Below are positions 16,845 to 24,711 of a stretch of DNA of 64,000 nt, piece after piece; position 1 is the stretch's first letter, and each line of letters starts with the position of its first letter. Source of the DNA: Armatimonadota bacterium (GTDB lineage: Bacteria; Armatimonadota; Fimbriimonadia; Fimbriimonadales; Fimbriimonadaceae); the NCBI GenBank assembly GCA_018268395.1, contig JAFDWQ010000001.1, positions 394,230 through 458,229 on the forward strand, read 5' to 3'. The notes under the pieces are model-generated. The model ran no database searches, was not told the origin of the DNA, and saw only the letters and a list, made by a program, of their open reading frames with translations. A program made the position numbers and the translations under genes.

Positions 16845-17783
16845 ATGAAGCGACAGCCGACGACCCTCTTGGACGTGGTGACGTACTTCGCGGACGAGCG
16901 ACGTGCGTTCGACCACTTCATCGCGCACAGATTCCCTAATGGGGTGGCCTGCCCGCGTTGCGGCTGTGTGAACGTCAAGCTCATCGAAACCCGCTTGGTC
17001 TGGCGTTGCAACGGCTGTACGCGCCAGTTCTCCGCCAAGGTCGGGACGATCTTCGAGGACAGCCCGGTCCCTCTGTCCAAGTGGCTCCCGGCGATGTGGC
17101 TCATCGCCAACTGCAAGAACGGCGTCAGTTCTTACGAGATCGCCCGTGACTTGAAGGTGACGCAGAAGACGGCTTGGTTCATGATGCACCGCATCCGCAT
17201 GGCGATGGAGACGGGCACCTTTGAGAAACTGTCGGGCCACGTCGAAGCGGACGAGTGCTACATCGGTGGGCGATTGTCCAACAAGCACAAAAAGGGCCGC
17301 AAGGTGACCGGGCGTGGCATGGTCGGTAAGACGACCGTCCTAGGCGCGCTACAGCGCGACGGGCGCGTCACACTCGAAGTCGCACGGGACTCGCGGGGCA
17401 AGAGCATCCAGGCGTTCATCACATCGCGCGTCGAGCCTTTCTCGAACCTCTACACCGACTCCCACAACGGGTACGTCATGCTCCGTTCGCGGTACCACCA
17501 CTACTCGGTGGATCACATGGTCGAGTACGTCCGTGGCGTCGTCCACACGAACGGCATGGAGAACTTCTGGAGCCTTCTGAAGCGCTCCATCAAGGGAACC
17601 TATATCTGCCCTTCGCCGTGGCAGTTGCACCGCTACTGCTCGGAACAGGAATGGCGCTACAACAACAAGGGCCTGACGGACGGCGAAAGGTTCTCCGAAG
17701 TCCTGTCCGGTTCGGTCGGGCGGCGTCTCACCTATGCCAGACTGACAGGCAAGCCGGGTGCCGCTGGATGGACGACAGTTTGA
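16845..17783 (+). CDS. IS1595-family (ISXO2-like) DDE transposase
   Basis: 312 residues. An N-terminal zinc ribbon uses Cys36, Cys39, Cys55 and Cys58 (CPRCG and CNGC), followed by a helix-turn-helix-like stretch (SSYEIARDLKVTQKTAWFMM) and the ISXO2-like DDE core: Asp136 in VEADECYIGG, Asp205 in LYTDSHNGY, and HTNGMENFWSLLKRSIKGTY supplying the Asn/Glu and Lys of the third catalytic region. It moves DNA by cut-and-paste or related chemistry with 8-bp duplications. Length and all key residues are intact, so it is probably active. TATACT lies 6 nt before the ATG. The next small ORF overlaps its end by 16 bases. Confidence 0.96.
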   Translation: MKRQPTTLLDVVTYFADERRAFDHFIAHRFPNGVACPRCGCVNVKLIETRLVWRCNGCTRQFSAKVGTIFEDSPVPLSKWLPAMWLIANCKNGVSSYEIARDLKVTQKTAWFMMHRIRMAMETGTFEKLSGHVEADECYIGGRLSNKHKKGRKVTGRGMVGKTTVLGALQRDGRVTLEVARDSRGKSIQAFITSRVEPFSNLYTDSHNGYVMLRSRYHHYSVDHMVEYVRGVVHTNGMENFWSLLKRSIKGTYICPSPWQLHRYCSEQEWRYNNKGLTDGERFSEVLSGSVGRRLTYARLTGKPGAAGWTTV

Positions 17784-17947
17784 GTTCAGAAAAAGAGCAA
17801 AAAGGCGCGGGCCGCGTCCGAAAGCCCGACCTAGGAAACCTTGACGGGTTCATTGAGAAGATCGTCCAAGTCCCCAAGAAGGAACTGGACGAAGTAGAGG
17901 CGACTAGGCCGAAGCGCAAGAGCCGAAAGAAGCCTCAGGGCGAATAA
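17768..17947 (+). CDS. Small basic IS-borne protein overlapping the transposase end
   Basis: 59 residues, strongly charged: an acidic/Ser start (MDDSLSSEKEQKG), a middle FIEKIVQVPKKELDEVE and a Lys/Arg-rich tail. It overlaps the last 16 bases of the transposase in another frame, as expected for translational coupling, and converges with the passenger gene ending at 17935 (13-base overlap). Small downstream ORFs of this style accompany some IS1595 transposases; a role in transposition is inference. Confidence 0.6.
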   Translation: MDDSLSSEKEQKGAGRVRKPDLGNLDGFIEKIVQVPKKELDEVEATRPKRKSRKKPQGE

Positions 17948-18834
17948 GTGCCGCTCTCGTCCAGGTGTACGGACAGGTAGCCGAGCAGTCCCCTGGCCGC
18001 TTCCAGAATCTCCTTGGCCTGGCCTGCAGTGTACGTCCGCTCTGGTTCGTGAACGACAGGACACCTCCAAGCCTTGTACACGGCCTGGAGGCCACCGTCG
18101 CAAGACTCATAAAAAGGACGCATTAGCGGCCAGTCCGGCGGACGTGGCTCCCTCTTCGGGTTCTGGATGTACTCCCGGGCCCAGGACGCGTAGTCGCCCC
18201 AGCCCTTCGGTTCTCTAGGATTCGGCTGTCCAAGAGACGACCACAGTGCCCTGACCGCAATCTCTAGCGACCGAACGGAGTGCAGGACGCTCGCAGTGCC
18301 CCTGTCCAGGGCGTAACAGATTGACGACTCGAACAAGTCGGGCACGGCTGATGGAAACGTGGTGAGCAACGGCTCAAGATCCAGTTTCGCCGTCGGGTTC
18401 GTGTAGTGCCCGGCCCGTTCGTCGTCCAGCTTTAGCCAAGTGGACAGTCGGCACTCGTCCCTGAGCCTCTCATGGGTCGCCCCGCAACACGCGCCAAGTT
18501 CAGCATAAGAGCAGTTCCCCTGCACCAGGTCCAGCAAGCGCTTGAACTGCATCGCCGTCATCGGCAGGCCTAGACCATCAAGGGCCTCTACCGAGTCCCC
18601 GATCTGCTTGACCATCATTTCCCGTACTGCCGGGTCGATCTGATTGGCCTGCAACGGAGTGGGCATGCGGCTCAGTTGCTCGACCTTCGCGAGCGAAGCC
18701 GTAATCTGGATGAACCTTGACGCGCCGATTGTGACCATGTCCCAAAGGTTGAGTAGCCCACTCGGATTATCCACCCACGGCGCGACCGCTGGGCGGTCCG
18801 CTGGGTCAGGCTCGGTCAGGCGTAGGGCTACCAT
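17935..18834 (-). CDS. IS passenger gene with HEPN-like C-terminal motif
   Basis: 299-residue cytosolic protein carried by the IS1595-like element in the orientation opposite to the transposase. I do not recognise the N-terminal two thirds, which are helical and include a possible winged-helix region (YAELGACCGATHERLRDECR). The C-terminal 110 residues are helical and contain AWRCPVVHEPERTYT with Arg257 and His262, an RxxxxH arrangement like the catalytic motif of HEPN RNases, followed by a helix (AKEILEAARGLLGYL) typical after such motifs. HEPN proteins often act in toxin-antitoxin or phage defence. The call is motif-level only. It starts 29 bases inside the right end of the element. Confidence 0.6.
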   Translation of the reverse strand: MVALRLTEPDPADRPAVAPWVDNPSGLLNLWDMVTIGASRFIQITASLAKVEQLSRMPTPLQANQIDPAVREMMVKQIGDSVEALDGLGLPMTAMQFKRLLDLVQGNCSYAELGACCGATHERLRDECRLSTWLKLDDERAGHYTNPTAKLDLEPLLTTFPSAVPDLFESSICYALDRGTASVLHSVRSLEIAVRALWSSLGQPNPREPKGWGDYASWAREYIQNPKREPRPPDWPLMRPFYESCDGGLQAVYKAWRCPVVHEPERTYTAGQAKEILEAARGLLGYLSVHLDESGTYSP

Positions 18835-18840
18835 GATCGT

Positions 18841-18863
18841 CGTGCGTCAAGTAAGTTGTTGCC
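18841..18863 (-). repeat. Right terminal inverted repeat of the IS1595-like element
   Basis: CGTGCGTCAAGTA followed by AGTTGTTGCC; its complement matches the left end (16328-16350) at 21 of 23 positions. Confidence 0.93.
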
Positions 18864-18871
18864 AACTATTT
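18864..18871. repeat. Target-site duplication, right copy (AACTATTT)
   Basis: Exact copy of 16320-16327, immediately right of the element. It begins a codon in the same frame as the left copy, so precise loss of the element plus one copy restores the gene. Confidence 0.95.
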
Positions 18872-19715
18872 CCCCCATCTCTTCGATACGGGTGAGAATC
18901 CTATCGTTCGCGAAAGCACGGACGGTGCGATCCTTGTCAGTCAAGGAGGCAACTTGGTCCGCTTCTTGGACTCCACGACTGGAGCGGTCTTGCGCACTGT
19001 CTCAGGCGCCCCGGCGTCCGTCAGTCCCGATCTGCAAACGATGGTCACCGTCTCAACAACCGGCGCCGATCAAAACTCGGCTTCACTCTTCGTCGTTTCG
19101 ACCTGGACCGGTGAAACCCTTGCCCTCATCGACGAAGACCTTTCAAAGACCATGCGTGTAGACTACTCGCCGGATGGCAGTAGGCTGTTACACGGCAGCT
19201 ACTTGCAGATGCTGTCATGCTTCCATACTCCACAGGAAAACTACCGGAGGATCGTGCCTGATACTTTGGCCGTAAAGCTCGGAAAAACCATTTCCGGGTC
19301 GGTTTCCGACCTCGACAGAGCTGACGGGGCAGGTCTTGTGATTCAGAAGTTCATCGTGCCCAATTCCAACGGTCCATCGATCCAGTTCGAGGTCCAAGGA
19401 ATCAGCCCGTTCCTGGCACCTCAAAGCATCTCGATGACCTGCAAGGCGAAAATCGACACGAGCGGTTCGTTTAAGCACACCATCGAACTCTGGAACTATC
19501 AGATCGGTTCTTGGGATCCGGTCGACAGAATCGAAGACACGTTGACGACCTCGTATAAGACGTTCAACTTTGTTGCTGCGGGAGATCTATCGCGGTTCGT
19601 CGACCCAACGACGCACCGCACACGGGCGCGCCTCACACTCACGAGGACAGGGGTCGTATCGAAGTTCGTTTGGACGACGACCCACGATCACTTCAATTGG
19701 ATCGTCAGGAACTAA
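18864..19715 (+). pseudogene. Beta-propeller protein, 3' part separated by the IS
   Basis: Continuation of the gene begun at 14841. From the duplicated AACTATTT the frame reads NYFPHLFDTGENPIVRESTD and then a propeller blade, and ends in a C-terminal beta-sandwich (GLVIQKFIVPNSNGP and later NWIVRN). A TTG at 18954 could act as an internal start, but no ribosome site precedes it, and the reading upstream to 18864 is plainly native. Without the N-terminus and signal peptide this part is unlikely to be functional. Joined product: 1487 bases from the left part (to 16327) plus 844 from 18872 on, 776 residues. Confidence 0.88.
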
Positions 19716-19882
19716 GGCATATGCAGAGCTGATCGTGTCCCCAGGTCCAGCATGCCGATGAACTCGTCCGGAACTTGGGTGAGATGCTTCCTTCCCACGT
19801 CGTGATTCGGGCTTAGACACCGAAAGTCCCGCTTAACCCGTTGGGCTCCGCTTACATACCGGGAGGTCCGGCCATTCCGTAC

Positions 19883-22447
19883 CTATTTCAAGCCGAACCG
19901 GCGTTTCCACTCGTCGAGCTTCATCAGGGCCTCGATCGGCGTCAGTTTGTCGACTTCGAGGCCCTGGAGCTCTTTGACGACTTCCGGTTCCTCGGCTTCG
20001 AACAAGCGGAGCTGGACGGTCTGCAACGACGGGCCGATGGCTTCTAACGGGGCTTCGGTCTTTTCGAGCCGCGAGAGCACTTCCTGGGCCCGACGGAGGA
20101 CCGACGGCGGAACTCCGGCCATCTTGGCGACCTGGATCCCGTATGAGCGGTCCGTCCCTCCCGGAAGGACCCGGTGCGTCCAAACGACTTGGTCCCCGAC
20201 CTCTTCTACAGCGACCCGCATGTTCGTCACGACCTCGGCCTGTGTCGCCAGTTCGTTCAATTGATGGTAGTGGGTCGCGAACAACGTCTTGACCCGGCCC
20301 GAAGCCAAGTGCTCGGCCATCGCCCACGCGATCGCGAGCCCGTCGAACGTCGACGTCCCGCGACCGACCTCATCGAGCACGACAAGGGATCGCTCGCCGG
20401 CGTTGTTCAGGATGTTCGCGCTCTCCACCATTTCGACCATGAACGTGGACTGGCCGAGTGCCAGTTCGTCCTTCGCCCCGACCCGGGTGAAGATGCGGTC
20501 GCAAAGCCCCATTCGGCACGACGCGGCTGGGACGAACGAGCCGATCTGGGCCATCAAGACGATCAAGGCGGTCTGGCGGAGGTAGGTCGACTTCCCGCTC
20601 ATGTTCGGGCCGGTCAGGACGACGACGCGCGTGCCCTCGTCCAGTTCCACGTCGTTCGGTACGAAAAGGCCGGACGACTCGACGACGGGATGACGGCCTT
20701 GCCGGATGTCGAGCACGTCGGCCCCGACGATTTCAGGCCGGACGTAGCGCCGCTGGACGGCCACTTCAGCGAACGCGGCCAGGACGTCGAGTTCGGCAAG
20801 GGCGCGGGCCGTCGCGAGAAGCGTGGGAGAGCGGGACGCGACCACTTGCCGAAGCCGGACGAAGAGGTCCTCTTCAAGGGCCGTCGCCTTTTCGTCCGCT
20901 CCGAGGACCGCGCTCTCATGGTCCTTGAGTTCGGCCGTGATATAGCGCTCGGCATTAGCCGTGGTCTGCTTCCGGATGTAGTGGTCCGGCACGTTGTCGG
21001 CGAGGTTCTTCGGCACCTCCAGGTAGTAGCCGAAGACGCTGTTGTAGCCGACTTTGAGCCGCTCGATCCCTGTCGCCGTTTTCTCGGCGGCTTCGAGCCG
21101 GGCGATGTACGATTTGCCGTCGCGGCTCAATTCGCGCAGCTTGTCCAGCTCCAGGTCGTGTCCAGGCCGGAACACTCCTCCGTCCCGGGCGCTGAGGGGC
21201 GGCTCGTCGACCAGCGCCTGGGAGAGTGCCCTGGCCAGGTCTTCGTGGTCGTCGATCCTTTGACGGACGTCGAACAAGGCCCCGAGCGCGACCTTTCGGA
21301 GCGGTTCGTCCAGGACGGGTATGGCGAGGAGGGACTGTTTCAACGCCACCAGGTCTCTCGGCGAAGCCAGGCCCGTCGCGCAGCGGGACACGAGCCGTTC
21401 GATGTCTTGGATCCTTTTCAGCGCGTCCCGGATGTCTCCCCGGCACATCACGTTTTGGGCCAACCTCGCGACGGCGTCGTGTCGGCGCTCGATCTCGCCC
21501 GCGTCGAGCAACGGTTGCTCGATCCAGCGCCGGAGGTTCCGACACCCCATCGACGTCATGGTCGTGTCCAGGACTCCGAGCAGCGTATTGCGCTTGCTCC
21601 CGTCTGTCATGGCCTGGGTCAGCTCGAGCGAACGTCGCGTAGCCGGGTCGAGCCGGACGAACGCGTCGACCGAATACGTGCCGAGCCCGTCCACGTGCAC
21701 CAGCGAGAGCCCGTTCGCCGTCGCATAGTCCAGGATCATCGAGGCTGCGACGACCGCGCTGGGCTTGTCGCCGACGCCGAACCCGGCGAGGTTCGCGACG
21801 GCGAAGTGCTTGAGGAGCGTGCGTTCGGCGCGGTCCGTACCGGGTTTCTGCCCCGACGTGACGGATACGGACAAGCCTTCCTTCGCGAGGCCTCCGATCC
21901 GCTCTTCTTCGGGCCCGGTCAGAAGCTCCGCGGGACGGATCCGGGCCAGTTCCTGAAGCAGCCGCTCTCCGAGCTGCTCCCCCTCGATCTCAGTGGCCAG
22001 GAACTCGCCCGTCGACGGGTCCAGCGTCGCAAGGCCCGCCCGGCCGTCCTGGACGCAAACGGCGGCCAGGAAGTTGTTCGAACCGGACGAGAGCATCGAG
22101 TCCTCCAGCACCGTGCCGGCCGTGAGGACCCGTGTGACCCCGCGCCGGACGAGCCCCTTCGCCTTCTTGGGGTCTTCCAATTGGTCGCACAGGGCGACCT
22201 TGACCCCGTTCGCGACAAGGCGCGCCAAGTATTTTTCGACCGAGTGGAAGGGCACTCCCGCCATGGGGATCCGGCCGTTCTCACCGTCCTCACGGCCCGT
22301 CAGCGTGATCTCGAGCTCGCGGGCCGCGACCTCCGCGTCCTCCCCGTAGAACTCGTAAAAGTCGCCGACACGCATCGCCACGATCGCGCCGGGGTGCGCC
22401 GCTTTCGCCGCGAAATACTGCTGCATCATCGGCGTGCGCGCCCGCAT
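19883..22447 (-). CDS. mutS: DNA mismatch repair protein MutS
   Basis: 854 residues from the ATG at 22447. It opens with TPMMQQYFAAKAAHPG and GDFYEFYGEDA, the mismatch-contacting Phe-x-Glu region, and ends with the ABC ATPase: GPNMSGKSTYLRQTALIVL (Walker A), DEVGRGTSTFDG (Walker B/signature) and ATHYHQL. It recognises mispaired bases and starts repair with MutL. An in-frame ATG at 22492 would add 15 unrelated residues; 22447 is preferred because the protein then starts as the family does and CATACT lies 7 nt upstream (22460-22455). It is divergent from the TetR gene at 22548. Confidence 0.97.
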   Translation of the reverse strand: MRARTPMMQQYFAAKAAHPGAIVAMRVGDFYEFYGEDAEVAARELEITLTGREDGENGRIPMAGVPFHSVEKYLARLVANGVKVALCDQLEDPKKAKGLVRRGVTRVLTAGTVLEDSMLSSGSNNFLAAVCVQDGRAGLATLDPSTGEFLATEIEGEQLGERLLQELARIRPAELLTGPEEERIGGLAKEGLSVSVTSGQKPGTDRAERTLLKHFAVANLAGFGVGDKPSAVVAASMILDYATANGLSLVHVDGLGTYSVDAFVRLDPATRRSLELTQAMTDGSKRNTLLGVLDTTMTSMGCRNLRRWIEQPLLDAGEIERRHDAVARLAQNVMCRGDIRDALKRIQDIERLVSRCATGLASPRDLVALKQSLLAIPVLDEPLRKVALGALFDVRQRIDDHEDLARALSQALVDEPPLSARDGGVFRPGHDLELDKLRELSRDGKSYIARLEAAEKTATGIERLKVGYNSVFGYYLEVPKNLADNVPDHYIRKQTTANAERYITAELKDHESAVLGADEKATALEEDLFVRLRQVVASRSPTLLATARALAELDVLAAFAEVAVQRRYVRPEIVGADVLDIRQGRHPVVESSGLFVPNDVELDEGTRVVVLTGPNMSGKSTYLRQTALIVLMAQIGSFVPAASCRMGLCDRIFTRVGAKDELALGQSTFMVEMVESANILNNAGERSLVVLDEVGRGTSTFDGLAIAWAMAEHLASGRVKTLFATHYHQLNELATQAEVVTNMRVAVEEVGDQVVWTHRVLPGGTDRSYGIQVAKMAGVPPSVLRRAQEVLSRLEKTEAPLEAIGPSLQTVQLRLFEAEEPEVVKELQGLEVDKLTPIEALMKLDEWKRRFGLK

Positions 22448-22516
22448 CCCGTCCAGTATGGCCCACCCCCTGAGGCCCCAGACGAAGCGCAAAGTCCCGG
22501 ACGGCCCTTCACGATC

Positions 22517-22532
22517 TTGACCCGATCGTCAA
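22517..22532. promoter_or_regulatory. Candidate TetR operator
   Basis: Inverted repeat TTGAC-CCGATC-GTCAA just upstream of a TAATAAT -10-like element (22533-22539) and the GTG start of the TetR gene at 22548. Position and symmetry fit autoregulation; not verified. Confidence 0.45.
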
Positions 22533-22547
22533 TAATAATGACCAAAA

Positions 22548-23168
22548 GTGAAACTCAGTCAAGCAGTCACGACGCCGGACGGGGACGCCGAAAGGGCCCG
22601 CATCTTGGACACGGCGGCCGCCCTCTTCGAAAGGTACGGCTACAAGAAGACGACCATCGAAGACATCGCCCAGGAGGCCGGGATCGGCAAAGGCTCCGTC
22701 TACCTTCGCTTCGAGAGCAAAGAGGAGATCGGTCTGGCTTGGCTCCGGTCTCTGCACGAACATCTCTTCACGGACGCGACCGCTCGGAAGCCGGGCGAGA
22801 CGCCAAGGGTCGCGCTCCGGCAGTTCTTGGTCCGCCGCGTGATGTTGCGGTTCGACGTCTTTTCCCGGCACCGGCGGAGCCTCGACGAGGCCCTCTCCAG
22901 CCTCAAGCCGCAACTTGAAGAGAAGAAGAGGGCGTTCCACGAGCGCGAGGCCGAATACGTCGCCGATCTGGTCCGGGAAGGAGCCGTCGAGGGGACGCTG
23001 GCCAGCGACGACCCGATCGAAGACGCGCGCACTATGGTCCTCGCGACGAACTCCCTCCTCCCGTACAGCATCCGGCCCGACCAGATCGGCGACCGGCCGG
23101 CCGTCCTTCGACAGGCTGAGGGGCTCGCGGAAATGTTGACCCGGGCCGTGGAGGTCCGCCATGGCTGA
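22548..23168 (+). CDS. TetR/AcrR-family transcriptional regulator
   Basis: 206 residues. The N-terminal HTH (ILDTAAALFERYGYKKTTIEDIAQEAGIGKGSVYLRFESKEE, residues about 16-57) is a textbook TetR DNA-binding domain; the ligand-binding helices that follow are variable. It starts at a GTG and overlaps the EmrA-like gene by 8 bases, so it is the first gene of a regulator-adaptor-pump operon and most likely represses it until a toxic ligand binds. An inverted repeat at 22517-22532 is a candidate operator. The alternative in-frame starts are less consistent with the HTH position. Confidence 0.93.
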   Translation: MKLSQAVTTPDGDAERARILDTAAALFERYGYKKTTIEDIAQEAGIGKGSVYLRFESKEEIGLAWLRSLHEHLFTDATARKPGETPRVALRQFLVRRVMLRFDVFSRHRRSLDEALSSLKPQLEEKKRAFHEREAEYVADLVREGAVEGTLASDDPIEDARTMVLATNSLLPYSIRPDQIGDRPAVLRQAEGLAEMLTRAVEVRHG

Positions 23169-24711
23169 AGACACGGCTCCTGCCGTGACCGGGAGCGGGC
23201 CCGCGTCTTCAAGACGGAAGGTCGGGCCGGTCGTCGTCGCCGTCATCGTCCTGATCGCCGGAGGGTTCTTCGTCAGAAACGCTTTGTGGTCGAGGAACCA
23301 CGAGAGCACCGACAACGCCCAGATCGCGAGCGACGTCGTACTCGTGTCCCCCCTGGTGAGCGGCACCGTCGCAGAGTTGCTCGTCCAGGAAAACGAGGCC
23401 GTGAAAAGGGGGCAGCCCCTGATCCGTTTGGACAAGGACAAACTCCAAGCCGCGGTCGAACTGGCCCGAGCCAACGTGAAGGCGGCCGAGGCCGACGCCG
23501 TGGCCGCAGGTGCCGGCGTCGCCTATGCCGCCGCTTCGTCCCAGGCGAGCCAGGCCACCGCGTCCGGCGGGTTAGGGGAAGCAGGAGCCGATATCGGGGC
23601 GGCCCGTTCCGCGGCCCGGGCCGCCGAGGCCACGGTCAAGGGGCTTCAAGCCCGCTCGGCGGCCGCGCAGTCCGACGTCCAGGCTGCCGAAATCGACCGC
23701 AAGGTCGCCGTCGAGGCCTTGGCCCGAGCCGAAGCCGCCCTGGAATCCGCGAAAGCCGAAAGCCGATGGGCCGTCTCCGCCGTGAGCCAGGCCGAGGCCG
23801 CTTTGAACACCGCCCTTGCCGAGGGACAACTGGCGCAACGGCAACTGAAGCGCGTCCGTGCGTTGTTCGAACAAGGCGCAGAGAGCAGGCAGGCCCTGGA
23901 CAACGCCGAGGCGTTCGCGACGACGGCCGAGCAGCACGTCGTGTCCATGAGAAGCAACCGGTCGATGGCCACGGCCACGGTCGGTTCCAAAGACGCTGCA
24001 CTAAAGTCGGCACAAGCGGCCATCGCCGCAGCCCGGTCGGGTGTCGACCAGGCTCAAATCCGGATCGGGACGGCCCGACAGAAGGCCGATTCGGTCCTCG
24101 AAGACGTCAACGTCGCGCGTTTTCAGGCGTCGGCGACCGGCTCACGGTTGCAGACCGCCATGGCCCATGCCGAAACGGCCAAGGGCCAAGCGCAAGCGTC
24201 TCAAGCCCTGGACCTCAACGTCGACAAGATGCGGGCCGACCAGCGACAGGCGGCTGCCAAGGTCGAACAGGCCCGTGCCGCACTTCGCGCGGCCGAGATC
24301 GATCTGGAGCACGCCACGGTCTATGCGCCGGCCGACGGGCGGGTGAGCCGGCGCTCCATTGAAGTCGGATCGAGCGTCCAGGTCGGGACGCCCTTACTCT
24401 ACATCGTCCCGTCCGAAGCGCCGTTCGTCGTCGCGAACTTCAAGGAGTCGCAAGTCGGTCGGATGAAGGAAGGGGACAAGGTCGAGATCGAAGTCGACGC
24501 CCTGCCGGGCGCCAAGTTCGAAGGACGGGTCGCCAGCCTGTCCCCGGCGACGGGCGCGACGTTCGCGCTCCTTCCTCCCGACAATTCGACGGGGAACTTC
24601 GTCAAAGTCGTGCAGCGCATCCCGGTGCGCATCGAGCTGTCGCCCAGTACGGGCGCCGAGGGCAGGCTCAGGGTCGGAATGTCGGTCGTCGCCACGGTCG
24701 AAGTCCGATGA
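23161..24711 (+). CDS. HlyD/EmrA-family membrane fusion protein
   Basis: 516-residue periplasmic adaptor of a tripartite efflux pump. One N-terminal membrane segment (about 21-39), then STDNAQIASDVVLVSPLVSG, the lipoyl half-motif of EmrA proteins, a long Ala/Glu/Gln-rich coiled-coil hairpin (about 90-370), the second lipoyl half (LEHATVYAPADGRVS) and a barrel domain (FVVANFKESQVGRMKEGD). It is longer than EmrA (about 390 residues) because of the extended hairpin, suggesting a wide periplasm or a tall partner. It overlaps the TetR gene by 8 bases and the MFS gene by 4. Confidence 0.94.
   Translation: MAEDTAPAVTGSGPASSRRKVGPVVVAVIVLIAGGFFVRNALWSRNHESTDNAQIASDVVLVSPLVSGTVAELLVQENEAVKRGQPLIRLDKDKLQAAVELARANVKAAEADAVAAGAGVAYAAASSQASQATASGGLGEAGADIGAARSAARAAEATVKGLQARSAAAQSDVQAAEIDRKVAVEALARAEAALESAKAESRWAVSAVSQAEAALNTALAEGQLAQRQLKRVRALFEQGAESRQALDNAEAFATTAEQHVVSMRSNRSMATATVGSKDAALKSAQAAIAAARSGVDQAQIRIGTARQKADSVLEDVNVARFQASATGSRLQTAMAHAETAKGQAQASQALDLNVDKMRADQRQAAAKVEQARAALRAAEIDLEHATVYAPADGRVSRRSIEVGSSVQVGTPLLYIVPSEAPFVVANFKESQVGRMKEGDKVEIEVDALPGAKFEGRVASLSPATGATFALLPPDNSTGNFVKVVQRIPVRIELSPSTGAEGRLRVGMSVVATVEVR

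Larger units (their letters stand above)
16328..18863. mobile_element. Complete IS1595-family element with passenger genes
   Basis: A 2536-bp element bounded by imperfect 23-bp terminal inverted repeats (21 of 23 matching, outer bases GGCA, inner block TACTTGACGCACG identical) and flanked by the 8-bp direct repeat AACTATTT. It carries a zinc-ribbon DDE transposase of the IS1595 (ISXO2-like) type, a small ORF before it, a 59-codon ORF overlapping its end, and an oppositely oriented 299-codon gene not needed for transposition. Ends and duplication are intact, the transposase is full length, and the target frame is cleanly restorable, so the insertion looks recent. Family is assigned from the transposase domain plan and end structure; the subgroup is not determined. 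Confidence 0.95.

Noticed and set aside
18954..19715. Independent gene starting at TTG 18954
   Set aside because: The frame extends naturally upstream to the target duplication at 18864 and joins the propeller gene; no ribosome site precedes the TTG.
20174..22918. Plus-strand ORF of 914 codons antisense to mutS
   Set aside because: Arg/Asp/Pro-rich, no domain, and exactly opposite a fully conserved mutS; a by-product of high GC codon bias.
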